64,000 nt of DNA from Flagellimonas flava. GTDB taxonomy: Bacteria; Bacteroidota; Bacteroidia; Flavobacteriales; Flavobacteriaceae. Where the stretch lies: contig NZ_FQWL01000004.1 in NCBI RefSeq assembly GCF_900129665.1, forward strand, positions 204,872 to 268,871, read 5' to 3'. Positions 14,680 through 24,047 of this stretch are shown here, in pieces. Every line of letters begins with the position of its first letter. The stretch's first letter is position 1. A program made the translations under genes and the position numbers. The notes below the pieces were generated by a model. It was not told the DNA's origin. It did not search any database and saw nothing but the letters and a program-made list of their open reading frames with translations.

Positions 14680-16893
14680 CTATAACCAATACGTTACCTT
14701 CAAAACAAGGGACCTGTTTTTTATGCCCAGGCCTTGAGTATCATGGTTTTCATTGAAAATCAAGAAAATGTCGGACATTGGACTGTAACGCCATTGCAGG
14801 CGCGAAAAAGCACTAAAATTATCGCCTTGGGTATTGTATTGCAATACGTTTCGCATAAAAAGTTTATTGGAAAAACTGATGTCCCCATTGAAGCGGACCA
14901 AATGGATTTTATCTTTTCCAAAACCTTCTGCCAGTTGGATATCGTTAAAATCATAGGTGAGACCAAAACTTCCCCAAGGTCTTAAACGGAAAGAGCCCTG
15001 AACCATTGCTCCCAAACGTGTACCATTAAAGAATTGGCCATAAGCCAAGCTTGTGTTCCATACAAAGGTTTTACGCTCGTCGGAATCATAGTAGAGCTCG
15101 GACCATAAAAATGAGTAATCGGCAATTGGAATGGGGGTAAAATCATCACCTATCAAGGAGGTGGGAAACAACAAGTTTACCTTACGATAGCGCGTCAACC
15201 AAATCATTCGCGCGGTATTTCTAAATTGAAAATCGTAACCCAGATTGTTTTGGGTCTCATTTAAAGTGCCATCAGGGTTTAAATACAAATTGTACCAAGT
15301 ACGAAGACCATGTGAATTTAACTTCTTGTTTTCATCTTCAACAAAGGTGATATATCGGAACCACTGATTGATATAGGTATATCCCAGTCGAACCGTTTCC
15401 TCGGTTTCGGCATTGGTGTTTTCCAAACGCGGATTTATTCCCAATTCCGTGATATAGTTATCACCCACTACGTTGAAAGTCCAGCCGGTTCTTATTCTTT
15501 TGGAAGTATAGGAACCTTCGAGTCCATAGAAATGGGTATCCTTATAGTTTTCTGGGGTCAATGAGGTATGATACATAAAAGTGGTATTGAGCCTACCGCT
15601 ATCTGATATATAACTGAACTCCAGACCTGCATTCCTTGAATACTCCAGCTCCTCTGTGTTGCTTGTGGCTTGCCGATTGATAAAAAGCCCTTTGACGACA
15701 GATCGTTTCAACACTCTTTGTTGGAAAGCTCCAACACTATAGTTTTGAGCGGCAAATTCATCGGTTTGGCGTGTTTGCACGTTCATCACCCCAACACGCA
15801 GGGTAGGGGAGATGTTACCAGTCAGCCTACCTCCAAAATCAATAGGTACCGCGTCACCATCATTGATACCAATACGCCTTGAAAAGAAGGGTTTGATATC
15901 ATAGGTTCCAAAGCTGGAAAATATATCGTTGTTTTCTAGAAAAAAATTACGTTGTTCCGGGAGAAAAATATTGAAACGGGTGATATTGGTCACCTGCTGG
16001 TCCACATCGGCATTGGAGAAGTCTGGAAACAGGGTTAGGTCCAAATTAAGACTGCTGGTCAGTGCTATTTTAACTTCTCCGCCCAAGTCGCTGTTCAATT
16101 CAGCTTCAGATTGGTTTTCGTCTTCAAAATCCCTTACGGAAGAGGAGGTGACATAAGGATTTAGAATAAAGGCGCCTTTGGCTTTTTCTGGACTTTTATC
16201 CCATTCCATAGATCCCATATAGTTTAAACTCACACCGTTAAAATTGACGGGGAATTGGGTCCAGGTGGTATACTCATTATTTTGTTTATCGCCCCTGATA
16301 AAATTGATGCCCCAGGTGGTCTGGTTGGCATTATATCGTAGTGTTTTAAAGGGAATGGCCATTTCCACCAACCAGTATTCTTCATATTGAGCGGTTTTTG
16401 AGGCCCATTTGTTATCCCAGTTTTCCGAAAGCCAAGTTTGGGAACCTTCAATAGTAAGATTTCCTTCCGTTTCCGCTCCTCCGGCGGTCACCCCAAAAAA
16501 GAAGCCGCTTTGCTTGGTGTTTACAGGGTCTAGAACGAATGAAAAATTATCACTGCCCCAATAGTCATCATCACTATCACGGACCAAGGATTGAATGATC
16601 CTACTTTCCTTATCATAGCACTTGGCCAAGAGGTAAAGGTTTTGATCATCGTAAGTGAGCTTTACCTCGGTTTGATTTTGGGCCTGCCCCACATCACTTG
16701 GCCAATGGTTAAAGAAATTTGTAATGGGAAGATGTTGTCCCCATTCCTCAATCCCTATTGCCCCATCCAAAACTATAGGTTGAGTCGCCTTCTTAATTTG
16801 ATATTTGAACAGGGCCCGGGTATCGCCACCTCCATTTTGACCTAATCCTACAAAAGATACCACGATAAGGGAAAGAGTGAAAGGCAGTTTCAT
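14680..16893 (-). CDS. DUF5916 domain protein with N-terminal carbohydrate-binding family 9-like domain
   Basis: 737 residues from the ATG at 16893, which directly precedes a good signal peptide (MKLPFTLSLIVVSFVGLG); an upstream in-frame start at 16920 is less likely. Residues ~25-230 resemble the CBM9-like fold (PIVLDGAIGIEEWGQ, VKLTYDDQNLYLLAKCYD). The remainder is DUF5916, predicted as an outer-membrane beta-barrel (VDQQVTNITRFNIFLPEQRNFFLEN, FFSRRIGI) ending LVLKVTYWL. Widespread in Bacteroidota; function unknown, often thought to relate to envelope or polysaccharide handling. No polysaccharide-utilisation genes accompany it here. The LytTR/LytS pair lies upstream on the same strand. Confidence 0.8.
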   Translation of the reverse strand: MKLPFTLSLIVVSFVGLGQNGGGDTRALFKYQIKKATQPIVLDGAIGIEEWGQHLPITNFFNHWPSDVGQAQNQTEVKLTYDDQNLYLLAKCYDKESRIIQSLVRDSDDDYWGSDNFSFVLDPVNTKQSGFFFGVTAGGAETEGNLTIEGSQTWLSENWDNKWASKTAQYEEYWLVEMAIPFKTLRYNANQTTWGINFIRGDKQNNEYTTWTQFPVNFNGVSLNYMGSMEWDKSPEKAKGAFILNPYVTSSSVRDFEDENQSEAELNSDLGGEVKIALTSSLNLDLTLFPDFSNADVDQQVTNITRFNIFLPEQRNFFLENNDIFSSFGTYDIKPFFSRRIGINDGDAVPIDFGGRLTGNISPTLRVGVMNVQTRQTDEFAAQNYSVGAFQQRVLKRSVVKGLFINRQATSNTEELEYSRNAGLEFSYISDSGRLNTTFMYHTSLTPENYKDTHFYGLEGSYTSKRIRTGWTFNVVGDNYITELGINPRLENTNAETEETVRLGYTYINQWFRYITFVEDENKKLNSHGLRTWYNLYLNPDGTLNETQNNLGYDFQFRNTARMIWLTRYRKVNLLFPTSLIGDDFTPIPIADYSFLWSELYYDSDERKTFVWNTSLAYGQFFNGTRLGAMVQGSFRLRPWGSFGLTYDFNDIQLAEGFGKDKIHLVRFNGDISFSNKLFMRNVLQYNTQGDNFSAFSRLQWRYSPMSDIFLIFNENHDTQGLGIKNRSLVLKVTYWL

Positions 16894-17091
16894 GAACGGT
16901 TCGTTTTTGATGATACCCAAAGAACCTTCATGCCATGTCCAATATCAAGTCTCTTATGGGAATGTCAAGGCAATAGGGGTAAATGACGTTTATGTTCAGT
17001 TTGATGCCGAAACTGTCTTTAATTATGTTGAAAAGCGATGTTTTTATAATGCTCGCACCGCTTTTAAGGAATGCTTAACTGTTCTTTTGAA

Positions 17092-17835
17092 TTATTTGGG
17101 AAACCTGCGTAGGGAATCAAGGGCCTTGGAACGATAATTTCGCCCTATGGGAAGTTCTTTGCCCTTTATTTCGACCATAATACTATTGAAGGCCGTCACC
17201 TTTTCCAAAGAAACAATAAAGGACCTATGAATACGGATAAAATGTTTGCTCGGTAGTTTTTCGGCCAAATAACCGATCCGCTGTGTTGTGGAAATTTCCT
17301 GTTCTTTGGTATGGATGATGACCTTGTCGTTGAGACTCTCCAAATAGCTGATCTCGGATAGGTCGAGTTTTACAATTTTTCTTTGGGTTTTGATGTATAA
17401 TAACTCGGGTTCCTCGCTTGGTAAACCTGTTGGATTTACTTCCTGTATCATCTCACCTGAACCGCTTCCGCCGGAAAGATATTTGTTGGCCTTGGCGACT
17501 GTTTTCATGAATCGCCCGAGGGAGATGGGTTTTAGGAGGTAGTCAATAGCATCAAGTTCAAAGGCCTTAATGGCAAATTCCCTATAGGCAGTGGTGAACA
17601 CGACCAACGGTTTTGGGTTTAGTGATTCTAATAATTCCAGGCCGTTGATTTTAGGCATTTTAATGTCCAAAAAAACCAAATCAACATCCGTCTTTTGCAT
17701 GTGGCTAAAGGCTTCCACGGCGTTAGCGCACACGGCTAAAACCTCCAACTGTTCAATTTGATCCGCGTATCCCTGAAGCACATCCCTTGCTAAAGGTTCA
17801 TCGTCAACAATAAGGCATTTAATTTTTTGGAACAT
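17092..17835 (-). CDS. LytTR family response regulator
   Basis: 247 residues. The receiver domain has the acidic pocket DDEP (11-14), the phosphoacceptor D57 in VFLDIKMP and a conserved Lys in YLLKPI. The C-terminal LytTR DNA-binding domain is recognisable from EISYLESLNDKVIIHT and HFIRIHRSFIVSLEKV. It would be phosphorylated by the histidine kinase encoded 9 bases upstream. Targets unknown; the downstream DUF5916 gene is 199 bases away and may or may not be controlled by it. Confidence 0.9.
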   Translation of the reverse strand: MFQKIKCLIVDDEPLARDVLQGYADQIEQLEVLAVCANAVEAFSHMQKTDVDLVFLDIKMPKINGLELLESLNPKPLVVFTTAYREFAIKAFELDAIDYLLKPISLGRFMKTVAKANKYLSGGSGSGEMIQEVNPTGLPSEEPELLYIKTQRKIVKLDLSEISYLESLNDKVIIHTKEQEISTTQRIGYLAEKLPSKHFIRIHRSFIVSLEKVTAFNSIMVEIKGKELPIGRNYRSKALDSLRRFPK

Positions 17836-17844
17836 AGCGCAAAA

Positions 17845-18915
17845 TTAGGAGCTTAAATGACTCAAGTCAATTTCCAATTTGATTAAAAAACTGTCGGGTT
17901 CCTCCAAAATCTTCAGTTCATGTTTGTTGGGGAAAAACAGCACCAATCGGCGTTTTACATTTTTCAGGCCGATATTTTTATCACTATCCAAATTTTCACC
18001 CGTTTCATTTGTGGCCTTGCTGTTCTCCACCATAAACTGAAGCTGTTGGTTCTCCAATTTTAGGTCTATTTTGATCCACGAATCAGAAATAAGGTTGTCT
18101 GCACCATGTTTAAAGGCATTTTCTACGAATGGTAAAAGCAATAGGGGAGGTATTAGACTCTCCTTGTTGTCGTCTTTCAGTGCAGTTGATATGGTCAGCT
18201 GTTCCCCATATCGAAGTCGTTCCAGTTCCACAAGATTCATCAATTGTTCCCACTCCTTCTCCACGGTTATTAGGCGATCATTGCATTCGTAGAGCATGTA
18301 GTCCAGGAATTTGGACAGCCCTAAAACGGCATCTGGGGTTTGTGCGGATTTTGTCAAAGACAGGGCATAAATACTATTTAGCGTGTTAAAGAGGAAATGG
18401 GGGTGTATTTGTGCCTTTAAGAATTTTAACTCGGTTTCTACCTTTTCTTTTTCCAAAGCCTTGTTAATCTGCTCTTTCTGGTAGTAAAACCGTTGTAATT
18501 TGATGGCCATGGCCACAAAAACGGGAGTATATATACGAAGTAATGAATTGAGGACTTTTGGAAAGTACCAAACTGGGTCTTTCCAGTACCCTTCTTCAAA
18601 CGAAAACCAACGGTATAGAAACCGCCAGCTCATATAGCGGTCAATCAACGCCATACTGATGGCCAACAAAAGGGACAATACCACGTAAGTGACCATTTTT
18701 TTGGGATATAAAAATTTGGGCATCAAATAGTAGAGGGTGATGTAGGTGGGTATCAGCTTCCATGGCAATAGAAATAGCAATTGAAGGAATTCCTCGGCGT
18801 AATTTCCTTTATAACTGCCCCAAAAAACAGTGTAAAAAAGAATATATACGAACCAAAAGAGGAGATGATAATAAATCCTGTTTTTTGAGCTCAGTATCTT
18901 TTCAATCATGGCCAT
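17845..18915 (-). CDS. LytS-like sensor histidine kinase
   Basis: 356 residues. Four hydrophobic segments occupy residues ~12-150, followed by a coiled linker and a His_kinase domain of the LytS/YehU type: FLKAQIHPHFLFNTLNSIY holds the phosphorylated His, and LLLLPFVENAFKHG is the N box. ATP-binding glycines are weak (NIGLKNVKRRL), as is usual for this family. It pairs with the LytTR regulator 9 bases downstream. Met3 (18909) is an alternative start. Signal unknown. Confidence 0.9.
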   Translation of the reverse strand: MAMIEKILSSKNRIYYHLLFWFVYILFYTVFWGSYKGNYAEEFLQLLFLLPWKLIPTYITLYYLMPKFLYPKKMVTYVVLSLLLAISMALIDRYMSWRFLYRWFSFEEGYWKDPVWYFPKVLNSLLRIYTPVFVAMAIKLQRFYYQKEQINKALEKEKVETELKFLKAQIHPHFLFNTLNSIYALSLTKSAQTPDAVLGLSKFLDYMLYECNDRLITVEKEWEQLMNLVELERLRYGEQLTISTALKDDNKESLIPPLLLLPFVENAFKHGADNLISDSWIKIDLKLENQQLQFMVENSKATNETGENLDSDKNIGLKNVKRRLVLFFPNKHELKILEEPDSFLIKLEIDLSHLSS

Positions 18916-19056
18916 TATCTTTATCCCGGATTTTGGATAGCAAACTGCCTATGAAAGTACAAAATAGGTGGAGGTTTGGCTTAAAAGAACCGCAGACAAC
19001 CGGTTTTGGGTGTTAAATGTATGGTTCGGACAGAAATGCAATGACCATAAATGAAA

Positions 19057-19081
19057 AAACTCCGGTAATCAGCCGGAGTTT
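19057..19081 (-). terminator. Rho-independent terminator downstream of rpoD
   Basis: A 9-bp perfect stem (AAACTCCGG / CCGGAGTTT) with a 7-base loop. Read on the minus strand it is followed by a T-rich run. It lies ~120 bases past the rpoD stop. Confidence 0.75.
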
Positions 19082-19203
19082 ATTCATCAATCAAAAAACG
19101 AACAGTCATGATAAACTGTTGTAGGATTACAAATTACAACTTTCTTGCCAAAAAACAAATTTAAGGTTTGTTTAACTGTAATTTGTGAGGATAATCTGAT
19201 AAT

Positions 19204-20067
19204 TTATCCCAAATAAGTCTTTAAAATTTTACTTCTGGAGGTGTGTTTCAACCTTCTAATGGCCTTTTCTTTGATTTGTCTTACACGCTCACGGGTCAAA
19301 TCAAAGGTCTCTCCAATTTCCTCCAAGGTCATGGAATGCTGGCCAGCTAAACCGAAGTAAAGCCTTATAACATCAGCCTCTCGAGGAGTTAAGGTTTCAA
19401 GGGCACGTTCTATCTCAGTACGCAAAGACTCATGCAACAATTCCTTATCCGGATTTGGAGACTCTCCACTTCGCAGTACATCGTATAGGTTAGAATCCTC
19501 GCCATCAATTAATGGAGCATCCATGGATACGTGCCGACCGGAATTTTTAAGCGATTGCTTCACATCTTCCACGGTCATGTCCAATTCTTTGGCAATTTCT
19601 TCAGCGGAAGGGACACGTTCATGTGCCTGCTCCAAGAAGGCAAAAGTCTTGTTTATCTTGTTAATGGAACCAATTTTGTTCAATGGCAAACGTACAATTC
19701 GCGATTGTTCTGCCAAAGCTTGTAAAATGGACTGACGAATCCACCAAACCGCATAGGAGATAAATTTAAATCCACGGGTTTCATCAAAACGCTGTGCAGC
19801 TTTAATAAGCCCCAAGTTTCCTTCATTGATCAAATCAGGAAGGGTTAATCCTTGGTTTTGGTACTGTTTTGCTACGGAAACCACGAACCTTAGGTTGGCT
19901 TTAGTCAGTTTTTCCAAGGCTATCTGGTCTCCCGCCTTAATTCGTTGTGCCAATTCTACTTCTTCATCGGCGGTAATCAGGTCTACCTTACCAATTTCCT
20001 GTAAATACTTGTCTAACGATGCGGTTTCCCTGTTGGTAACCTGTTTTGTGATCTTTAACTGTCTCAT
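19204..20067 (-). CDS. rpoD: Primary RNA polymerase sigma factor RpoD/SigA
   Basis: 287 residues, the short Bacteroidota form without region 1.1. Region 1.2 ([13 protein letters not shown]), region 2 ([41 protein letters not shown]... with [10 protein letters not shown] for -10 recognition), region 3 and region 4.2 ([27 protein letters not shown]) are all present. It directs housekeeping transcription from TAnnTTTG promoters. Monocistronic, with its own terminator at 19057-19081 and the pnp terminator upstream. Confidence 0.95.
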   Translation of the reverse strand: MRQLKITKQVTNRETASLDKYLQEIGKVDLITADEEVELAQRIKAGDQIALEKLTKANLRFVVSVAKQYQNQGLTLPDLINEGNLGLIKAAQRFDETRGFKFISYAVWWIRQSILQALAEQSRIVRLPLNKIGSINKINKTFAFLEQAHERVPSAEEIAKELDMTVEDVKQSLKNSGRHVSMDAPLIDGEDSNLYDVLRSGESPNPDKELLHESLRTEIERALETLTPREADVIRLYFGLAGQHSMTLEEIGETFDLTRERVRQIKEKAIRRLKHTSRSKILKTYLG

Positions 20068-20181
20068 CTAATTTTCCCTTCTTTTTTAATTTTAGAACCG
20101 AAGCTCATTAAGTTATACGTAGGAAAATGCAAAAAGTTACAATTTGGTAAAATTTATTTGGATTTTTTTTCTTAAATAGAA

Positions 20182-20206
20182 AGCCCCGTGGATATTCCAC
20201 AGGGCT
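20182..20206 (-). terminator. Rho-independent terminator downstream of pnp
   Basis: Inverted repeat with arms GCCC+GTGG and CCAC+GGGC separated by a short loop and one mismatch. On the minus strand it is followed by TTTCTATTT. Its position ~27 bases after the pnp stop fits pnp transcript ending. Confidence 0.65.
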
Positions 20207-20232
20207 TATGTCAATCTAAAAGGTCCTTTAAT

Positions 20233-22458
20233 TTAGTCCCTTCTTGGCTTTCTGTCTCTGTCGCGATTTCCACCTCTTCGATCACCGCCTCTTCGGTCAC
20301 CTCTATCATTTCTTGGTGGTCTTTCCACATAACCTTCAGGTTTTGGCAATAATGCCTTTCTAGAAACCTTTTCTTTGCGGGTTCTTGGGTCAAGCCCGAA
20401 GTACTTTACATCGAAAACGTCGCCCATATTAACCACATCGGAAACCTTTTCAGTTCGTTCCCATGCCAATTCAGATACATGAAGCAATACTTCATTGCCT
20501 GGAGCCTCCATGTATTCCACTACAGCACCGAAATCCAGCATTTTGATAACTTTTACTTCGTAAACGCTACCAACTTCTGGCTTAAACATTAGGGCATCAA
20601 TTTTGGCGATTACGGCATCAATACCACCTTGGCCAGTACCCAAAATTTCAACAATACCTTCTTCTGTATCAGGATCCTCGTTGATTACAATAGTGGTATT
20701 GGTCTCTTTTTGTAATTCTTGAATCACTTTTCCACCAGAACCAATAACTGCACCGATATATTCACCAGGAATAATTTTGGTTACAATTTTTGGAGCGTAC
20801 GACTTCACATCTGCATTTGGAGCCGCGATGGTATCTGTCAGTTTTTCAAGGATATGAAGTCTTCCATCTTTGGCCTGCATCAATGCCTTTACCAAAATTT
20901 CATAGGATAATCCCTTAACTTTAATATCCATCTGGCACGCGGTAATACCGTCGGCAGTACCTGTCACCTTGAAGTCCATATCCCCCAAGTGATCTTCATC
21001 ACCTAAAATATCGGAAAGAACAGCATACTTTCCTGTTTCTGCATCGGAAATCAATCCCATTGCAATACCTGAAACGGGCTTTTTTAATTGTACCCCTGCA
21101 TCCATCAAGGCCATTGTACCGGAACAAACCGTAGCCATGGAAGAGGAACCGTTTGACTCCAATACTTCGGAAACAACTCTTACCGTATATGGACAATCTT
21201 CAGGAATCATCCCTTTTAACGCACGTTGGGCCAAGTTCCCGTGACCTACTTCTCTACGGGAAGTACCGCGAATTGGTCTAGCTTCTCCGGTAGAGAAAGG
21301 AGGAAAGTTATAATGCAAATAGAAAGTTTCTTCACCCTCATAAGATGGCATATCTATCTGATTGGCTTCTCTAGATGTCCCTAGGGTTACAGTGGCCAAG
21401 GCCTGCGTTTCCCCTCTGGTAAAGATGGAAGAACCATGAACAGATGGCAAATAATCGATTTCACACCAGATTGGTCTGATCTCATCCGTTTTACGTCCAT
21501 CCAAACGCAAACCTTCTTCTAAAGTAAGATTACGCACGGCTTCTTTCTCTGCCTTGTAGAAGTATTTGGAGACCATGCCCCCGATTTCTTCCAATTCTTC
21601 TTCTGAAAAAGTGGCTTTTACCTCTTCTTTGATGGCGTCAAAAGCAGCACTTCGCTCATGCTTTGCAGAACCTGCCTGGGCAATTGCATATACCTTATCA
21701 TAGGTAAGGTCGTACACCTTTTTGGCTAAATCCTCATCTTCTTGCTCCGGCTCGTACTCCCGCACTTCTTTCTTTCCGAAAGCTTCGGCTAGTTTTATTT
21801 GAGCAGCACATTGAACTTTAATAGCTTCGTGTGCAAACTTAATGGCCTCTACCATTTCCTCTTCGGAAATCTCATCCATTTCCCCTTCCACCATCATTAC
21901 GGAATCGGCAGAAGCTCCAATGACCATATCAATGTCAGAATCTTTGAGCTGTGCTCTTGTTGGATTAATGATCAATTCGCCATTGATTCTTCCCACTCGG
22001 ACTTCCGAAATGGCGCATTCAAATGGAAAATCCGAAAGTTGAATTGCAGCGGAAGCGGCAAGCCCAGCCATGGCATCAGGCATTACATCTTCATCGTGAG
22101 ACATCAATTGAATCATAACCTGTGTTTCGGCATGATAATCTTTTGGGAACAAAGGACGTAGCACACGGTCCACCAAACGCATGGTCAATACCTCACCATC
22201 GCTAGGTCTTGCCTCACGTTTGAAAAAGCCACCGGGATAACGCCCTGCTGCAGCAAATTTTTCGCGGTAGTCCACAGTAAGTGGTAAAAAGTCTACATCG
22301 CTCTGTTTGTAGTTGGAGACAACTGTACACAATAGCATACACTTGCCGGATTGTACCACAACAGAACCATGGGCCTGTTTGGCCAATTTTCCAGTTTCGA
22401 TAGAAATTTCCCTACCGTCACCGAGGTCTATGACCTCTTTAAAAGTTTTTGGAATCAT
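20233..22458 (-). CDS. pnp: Polyribonucleotide nucleotidyltransferase (PNPase)
   Basis: 741 residues from ATG 22458, where the family usually starts ([15 protein letters not shown]); an in-frame start at 22479 would add seven. It degrades RNA 3'->5' with phosphate in the degradosome. Two RNase PH domains ([23 protein letters not shown] in the first; catalytic [19 protein letters not shown] in the second), then KH ([21 protein letters not shown]) and S1 domains are in order. After S1 there is an Arg/Gly/Asp-rich tail of ~27 residues ([19 protein letters not shown]) that may bind RNA or partners. rpsO lies upstream on the same strand with a structured ~227-base gap. Confidence 0.95.
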   Translation of the reverse strand: MIPKTFKEVIDLGDGREISIETGKLAKQAHGSVVVQSGKCMLLCTVVSNYKQSDVDFLPLTVDYREKFAAAGRYPGGFFKREARPSDGEVLTMRLVDRVLRPLFPKDYHAETQVMIQLMSHDEDVMPDAMAGLAASAAIQLSDFPFECAISEVRVGRINGELIINPTRAQLKDSDIDMVIGASADSVMMVEGEMDEISEEEMVEAIKFAHEAIKVQCAAQIKLAEAFGKKEVREYEPEQEDEDLAKKVYDLTYDKVYAIAQAGSAKHERSAAFDAIKEEVKATFSEEELEEIGGMVSKYFYKAEKEAVRNLTLEEGLRLDGRKTDEIRPIWCEIDYLPSVHGSSIFTRGETQALATVTLGTSREANQIDMPSYEGEETFYLHYNFPPFSTGEARPIRGTSRREVGHGNLAQRALKGMIPEDCPYTVRVVSEVLESNGSSSMATVCSGTMALMDAGVQLKKPVSGIAMGLISDAETGKYAVLSDILGDEDHLGDMDFKVTGTADGITACQMDIKVKGLSYEILVKALMQAKDGRLHILEKLTDTIAAPNADVKSYAPKIVTKIIPGEYIGAVIGSGGKVIQELQKETNTTIVINEDPDTEEGIVEILGTGQGGIDAVIAKIDALMFKPEVGSVYEVKVIKMLDFGAVVEYMEAPGNEVLLHVSELAWERTEKVSDVVNMGDVFDVKYFGLDPRTRKEKVSRKALLPKPEGYVERPPRNDRGDRRGGDRRGGNRDRDRKPRRD

Positions 22459-22550
22459 AAAATTTGTCTTACCCTGCATTTTTGGAAATGCGGGTCGTTA
22501 AACATTTGGTCTACCGCCATCCGGACGGTCGGGTTGTGTTGTTGTTGTGT

Positions 22551-22563
22551 GTGCCTGGGGCAC
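22551..22563 (-). promoter_or_regulatory. Hairpin in the pnp 5' leader
   Basis: A perfect GTGCC-TGG-GGCAC inverted repeat lies between the rpsO terminator and pnp, next to a CA/CAA-rich stretch on the minus strand. PNPase leaders are structured and autoregulated in E. coli; a similar role here is inference. Confidence 0.35.
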
Positions 22564-22656
22564 TGACCAATGAAAAACTATAGGTAGCTTTTTGTGTTGC
22601 CCTTCCTGTAAGTCGGGACTTTATATAACCCCAAGTCTAGCCCAGGGTAAAAACAA

Positions 22657-22677
22657 TGGGAGCCCAAAGGACTCCCA
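22657..22677 (-). terminator. Rho-independent terminator downstream of rpsO
   Basis: TGGGAG and CTCCCA arms around a 9-base loop. On the minus strand the hairpin is followed by TTGTTTTT. It sits 8 bases past the rpsO stop. Confidence 0.7.
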
Positions 22678-22684
22678 ATCATTT

Positions 22685-22954
22685 TTATTTTCTAATACCG
22701 AGCTCTTTAATCAGCTCACGGTATTTTACAATATCTTTTTTCTTTAGGTAATCCAAAAGACTACGTCTTTTACCTACCATTTTCACCAAAGAACGCTCAG
22801 TGTTATAATCTTTATGGTTCTTTTTTAGGTGTTGTGTTAAGTGGTTGATACGGTGTGTGAACAATGCGATTTGCCCTTCCGTAGAACCTGTGTTGTTTTC
22901 TGCTCCGCCGTGTTTTTTGAAAATCTCGGCTTTTGCTTCTTTAGTTAAATACAT
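22685..22954 (-). CDS. rpsO: 30S ribosomal protein S15
   Basis: 89 residues, the usual length. It binds 16S rRNA in the platform of the small subunit. Typical motifs: NTGSTEGQIALFTHRINHLTQHLKKN and the rRNA-contacting LVKMVGKRRSLLDYLKKKD. A TATCTTTG box lies 54 bases before the ATG (23009-23016). rpsO-pnp order is conserved in many bacteria; here a terminator separates them, so the two may be partly uncoupled. Confidence 0.97.
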   Translation of the reverse strand: MYLTKEAKAEIFKKHGGAENNTGSTEGQIALFTHRINHLTQHLKKNHKDYNTERSLVKMVGKRRSLLDYLKKKDIVKYRELIKELGIRK

Positions 22955-23008
22955 TCCAATATTTATTTAAATGATTTTTATGTACCTGATCGTCTCTCAA
23001 TCAGCGTG

Positions 23009-23016
23009 CAAAGATA
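23009..23016 (-). promoter_or_regulatory. Putative -7 box for rpsO
   Basis: TATCTTTG on the minus strand, an exact TAnnTTTG match and the commonest strong form in flavobacteria. The leader to the ATG would be ~50 bases. Upstream, a 14-bp palindrome (CGTAAAATTTTACG, 23033-23046) overlaps the -33 zone. Confidence 0.55.
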
Positions 23017-23107
23017 AGCCCTTTTTTGGGAACGTAAAATTTTACGGTCAAATTAAACCTTTTGTTTTTCCATTGGTCATAGGAGCAAACCATTTAATAC
23101 AATCATT

Positions 23108-23995
23108 ATGAAAAAGAATCTCAAACAAATGAACTGTTCAAGAATTGCCCCACTATTTCTTGTTGCCATGACAGTGCTGGTGACTTCTTGTTCCAAGGAA
23201 GAGAATGTTGATGGGGAACTTGCAACCTCCAATGAAGAGGTTATCACGGCTACAGAGCTGCAGTATAGTGACGAAGCCGAAATGATTTCCGAAGAGGTCA
23301 CTACTATTGCCGAGGATATTTATGCCACGGATGAAATTTCCTTGACCGCTAAAGCTGATTATGAGTCGGACCATTTGCCCGATTGCGTTACCATTACCAC
23401 CGTTGTTACCGATACTACAAGGGAAAAGACCATTGATTTTGGTGAAGGATGCGAATTGCCCAATGGTAATGTGCTGTCTGGAACAATCCAGTTAAGCTAT
23501 GCGAAAGACATGACAGCGGCCTCCAAATCCATAGCGCTTACCTTGAAGAACTTTACCTTCAATGGCGTTGCTGTAGAGGGATCGGCTGATATTTTACGTG
23601 TGCGTTCCAATGAAAATGGGAATCCGCAGGGAACCGCTAATGCATCGTTCAATGCCACGTGGCCAGAAGGGGACACCGCTTCCTTTGAAGGCACCCGGAC
23701 CCGGGAATGGATAGAAGGATATGGTTCTGGATTTTGGGGAGACAATGTCTTTTTAATTACCGGCAAGCGTACTTACGTGGGTAGGGAAGGCAATGTATTT
23801 GTAAAAGAGGTGATCACGCCTTTGCGAAGGGAAATGTCCTGCAGATTTATTGTGAGCGGTGTTCTAGAAATCTCCAGAAATGATAATACAGCTAGTTTGG
23901 ACTTTGGAGATGGTAGTTGTGATGCAAAAGGTATTTTAACCCAGCCTGATGGCACTGAGGTGGAAATTTTCCTAAGAAGATTTTGGAAACAATAG
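23108..23995 (+). CDS. Lipoprotein of unknown function
   Basis: 295 residues. Signal peptide with lipobox TSC around residue 27-29 (VLVTSCSKEENVDG), an acidic Ser/Glu/Thr-rich stretch to ~residue 75, then a beta-rich domain with paired cysteines (LPDCVTITTV, FGEGCELPNG, FGDGSCDAKG) that could form disulphides. The repeated DFG(D/E)GxC pattern is notable. No catalytic motif; family not recognised. The product ends up lipidated at the outer or inner membrane, most likely on the cell surface or periplasmic side. Divergent from rpsO upstream, convergent with accD. Confidence 0.75.
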   Translation: MKKNLKQMNCSRIAPLFLVAMTVLVTSCSKEENVDGELATSNEEVITATELQYSDEAEMISEEVTTIAEDIYATDEISLTAKADYESDHLPDCVTITTVVTDTTREKTIDFGEGCELPNGNVLSGTIQLSYAKDMTAASKSIALTLKNFTFNGVAVEGSADILRVRSNENGNPQGTANASFNATWPEGDTASFEGTRTREWIEGYGSGFWGDNVFLITGKRTYVGREGNVFVKEVITPLRREMSCRFIVSGVLEISRNDNTASLDFGDGSCDAKGILTQPDGTEVEIFLRRFWKQ

Positions 23996-24021
23996 GAATG
24001 GATTCAGTTAAAAAAAAGAAA

Positions 24022-24047
24022 AGCCCCGTATTTCGGGGCTTTTTTTA
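24022..24047. terminator. Bidirectional rho-independent terminator
   Basis: AGCCCCG-TATTT-CGGGGCT stem-loop with T7 downstream on plus and an A-rich stretch upstream that serves as a T run on the minus strand. It sits between the convergent lipoprotein gene and accD. Confidence 0.85.

Noticed and set aside
16877..17137. Short plus-strand frame in the gap between the DUF5916 gene and the LytTR regulator
   Set aside because: It overlaps both real genes at its ends, has no signal peptide or motif, and shows no codon pattern typical of the neighbours. I see no supported feature in this 199-base gap.
21799..22161. Plus-strand open frames opposite pnp
   Set aside because: Antisense to the RNase PH domains of pnp; no homology-like motifs, explained by codon bias of the real gene.
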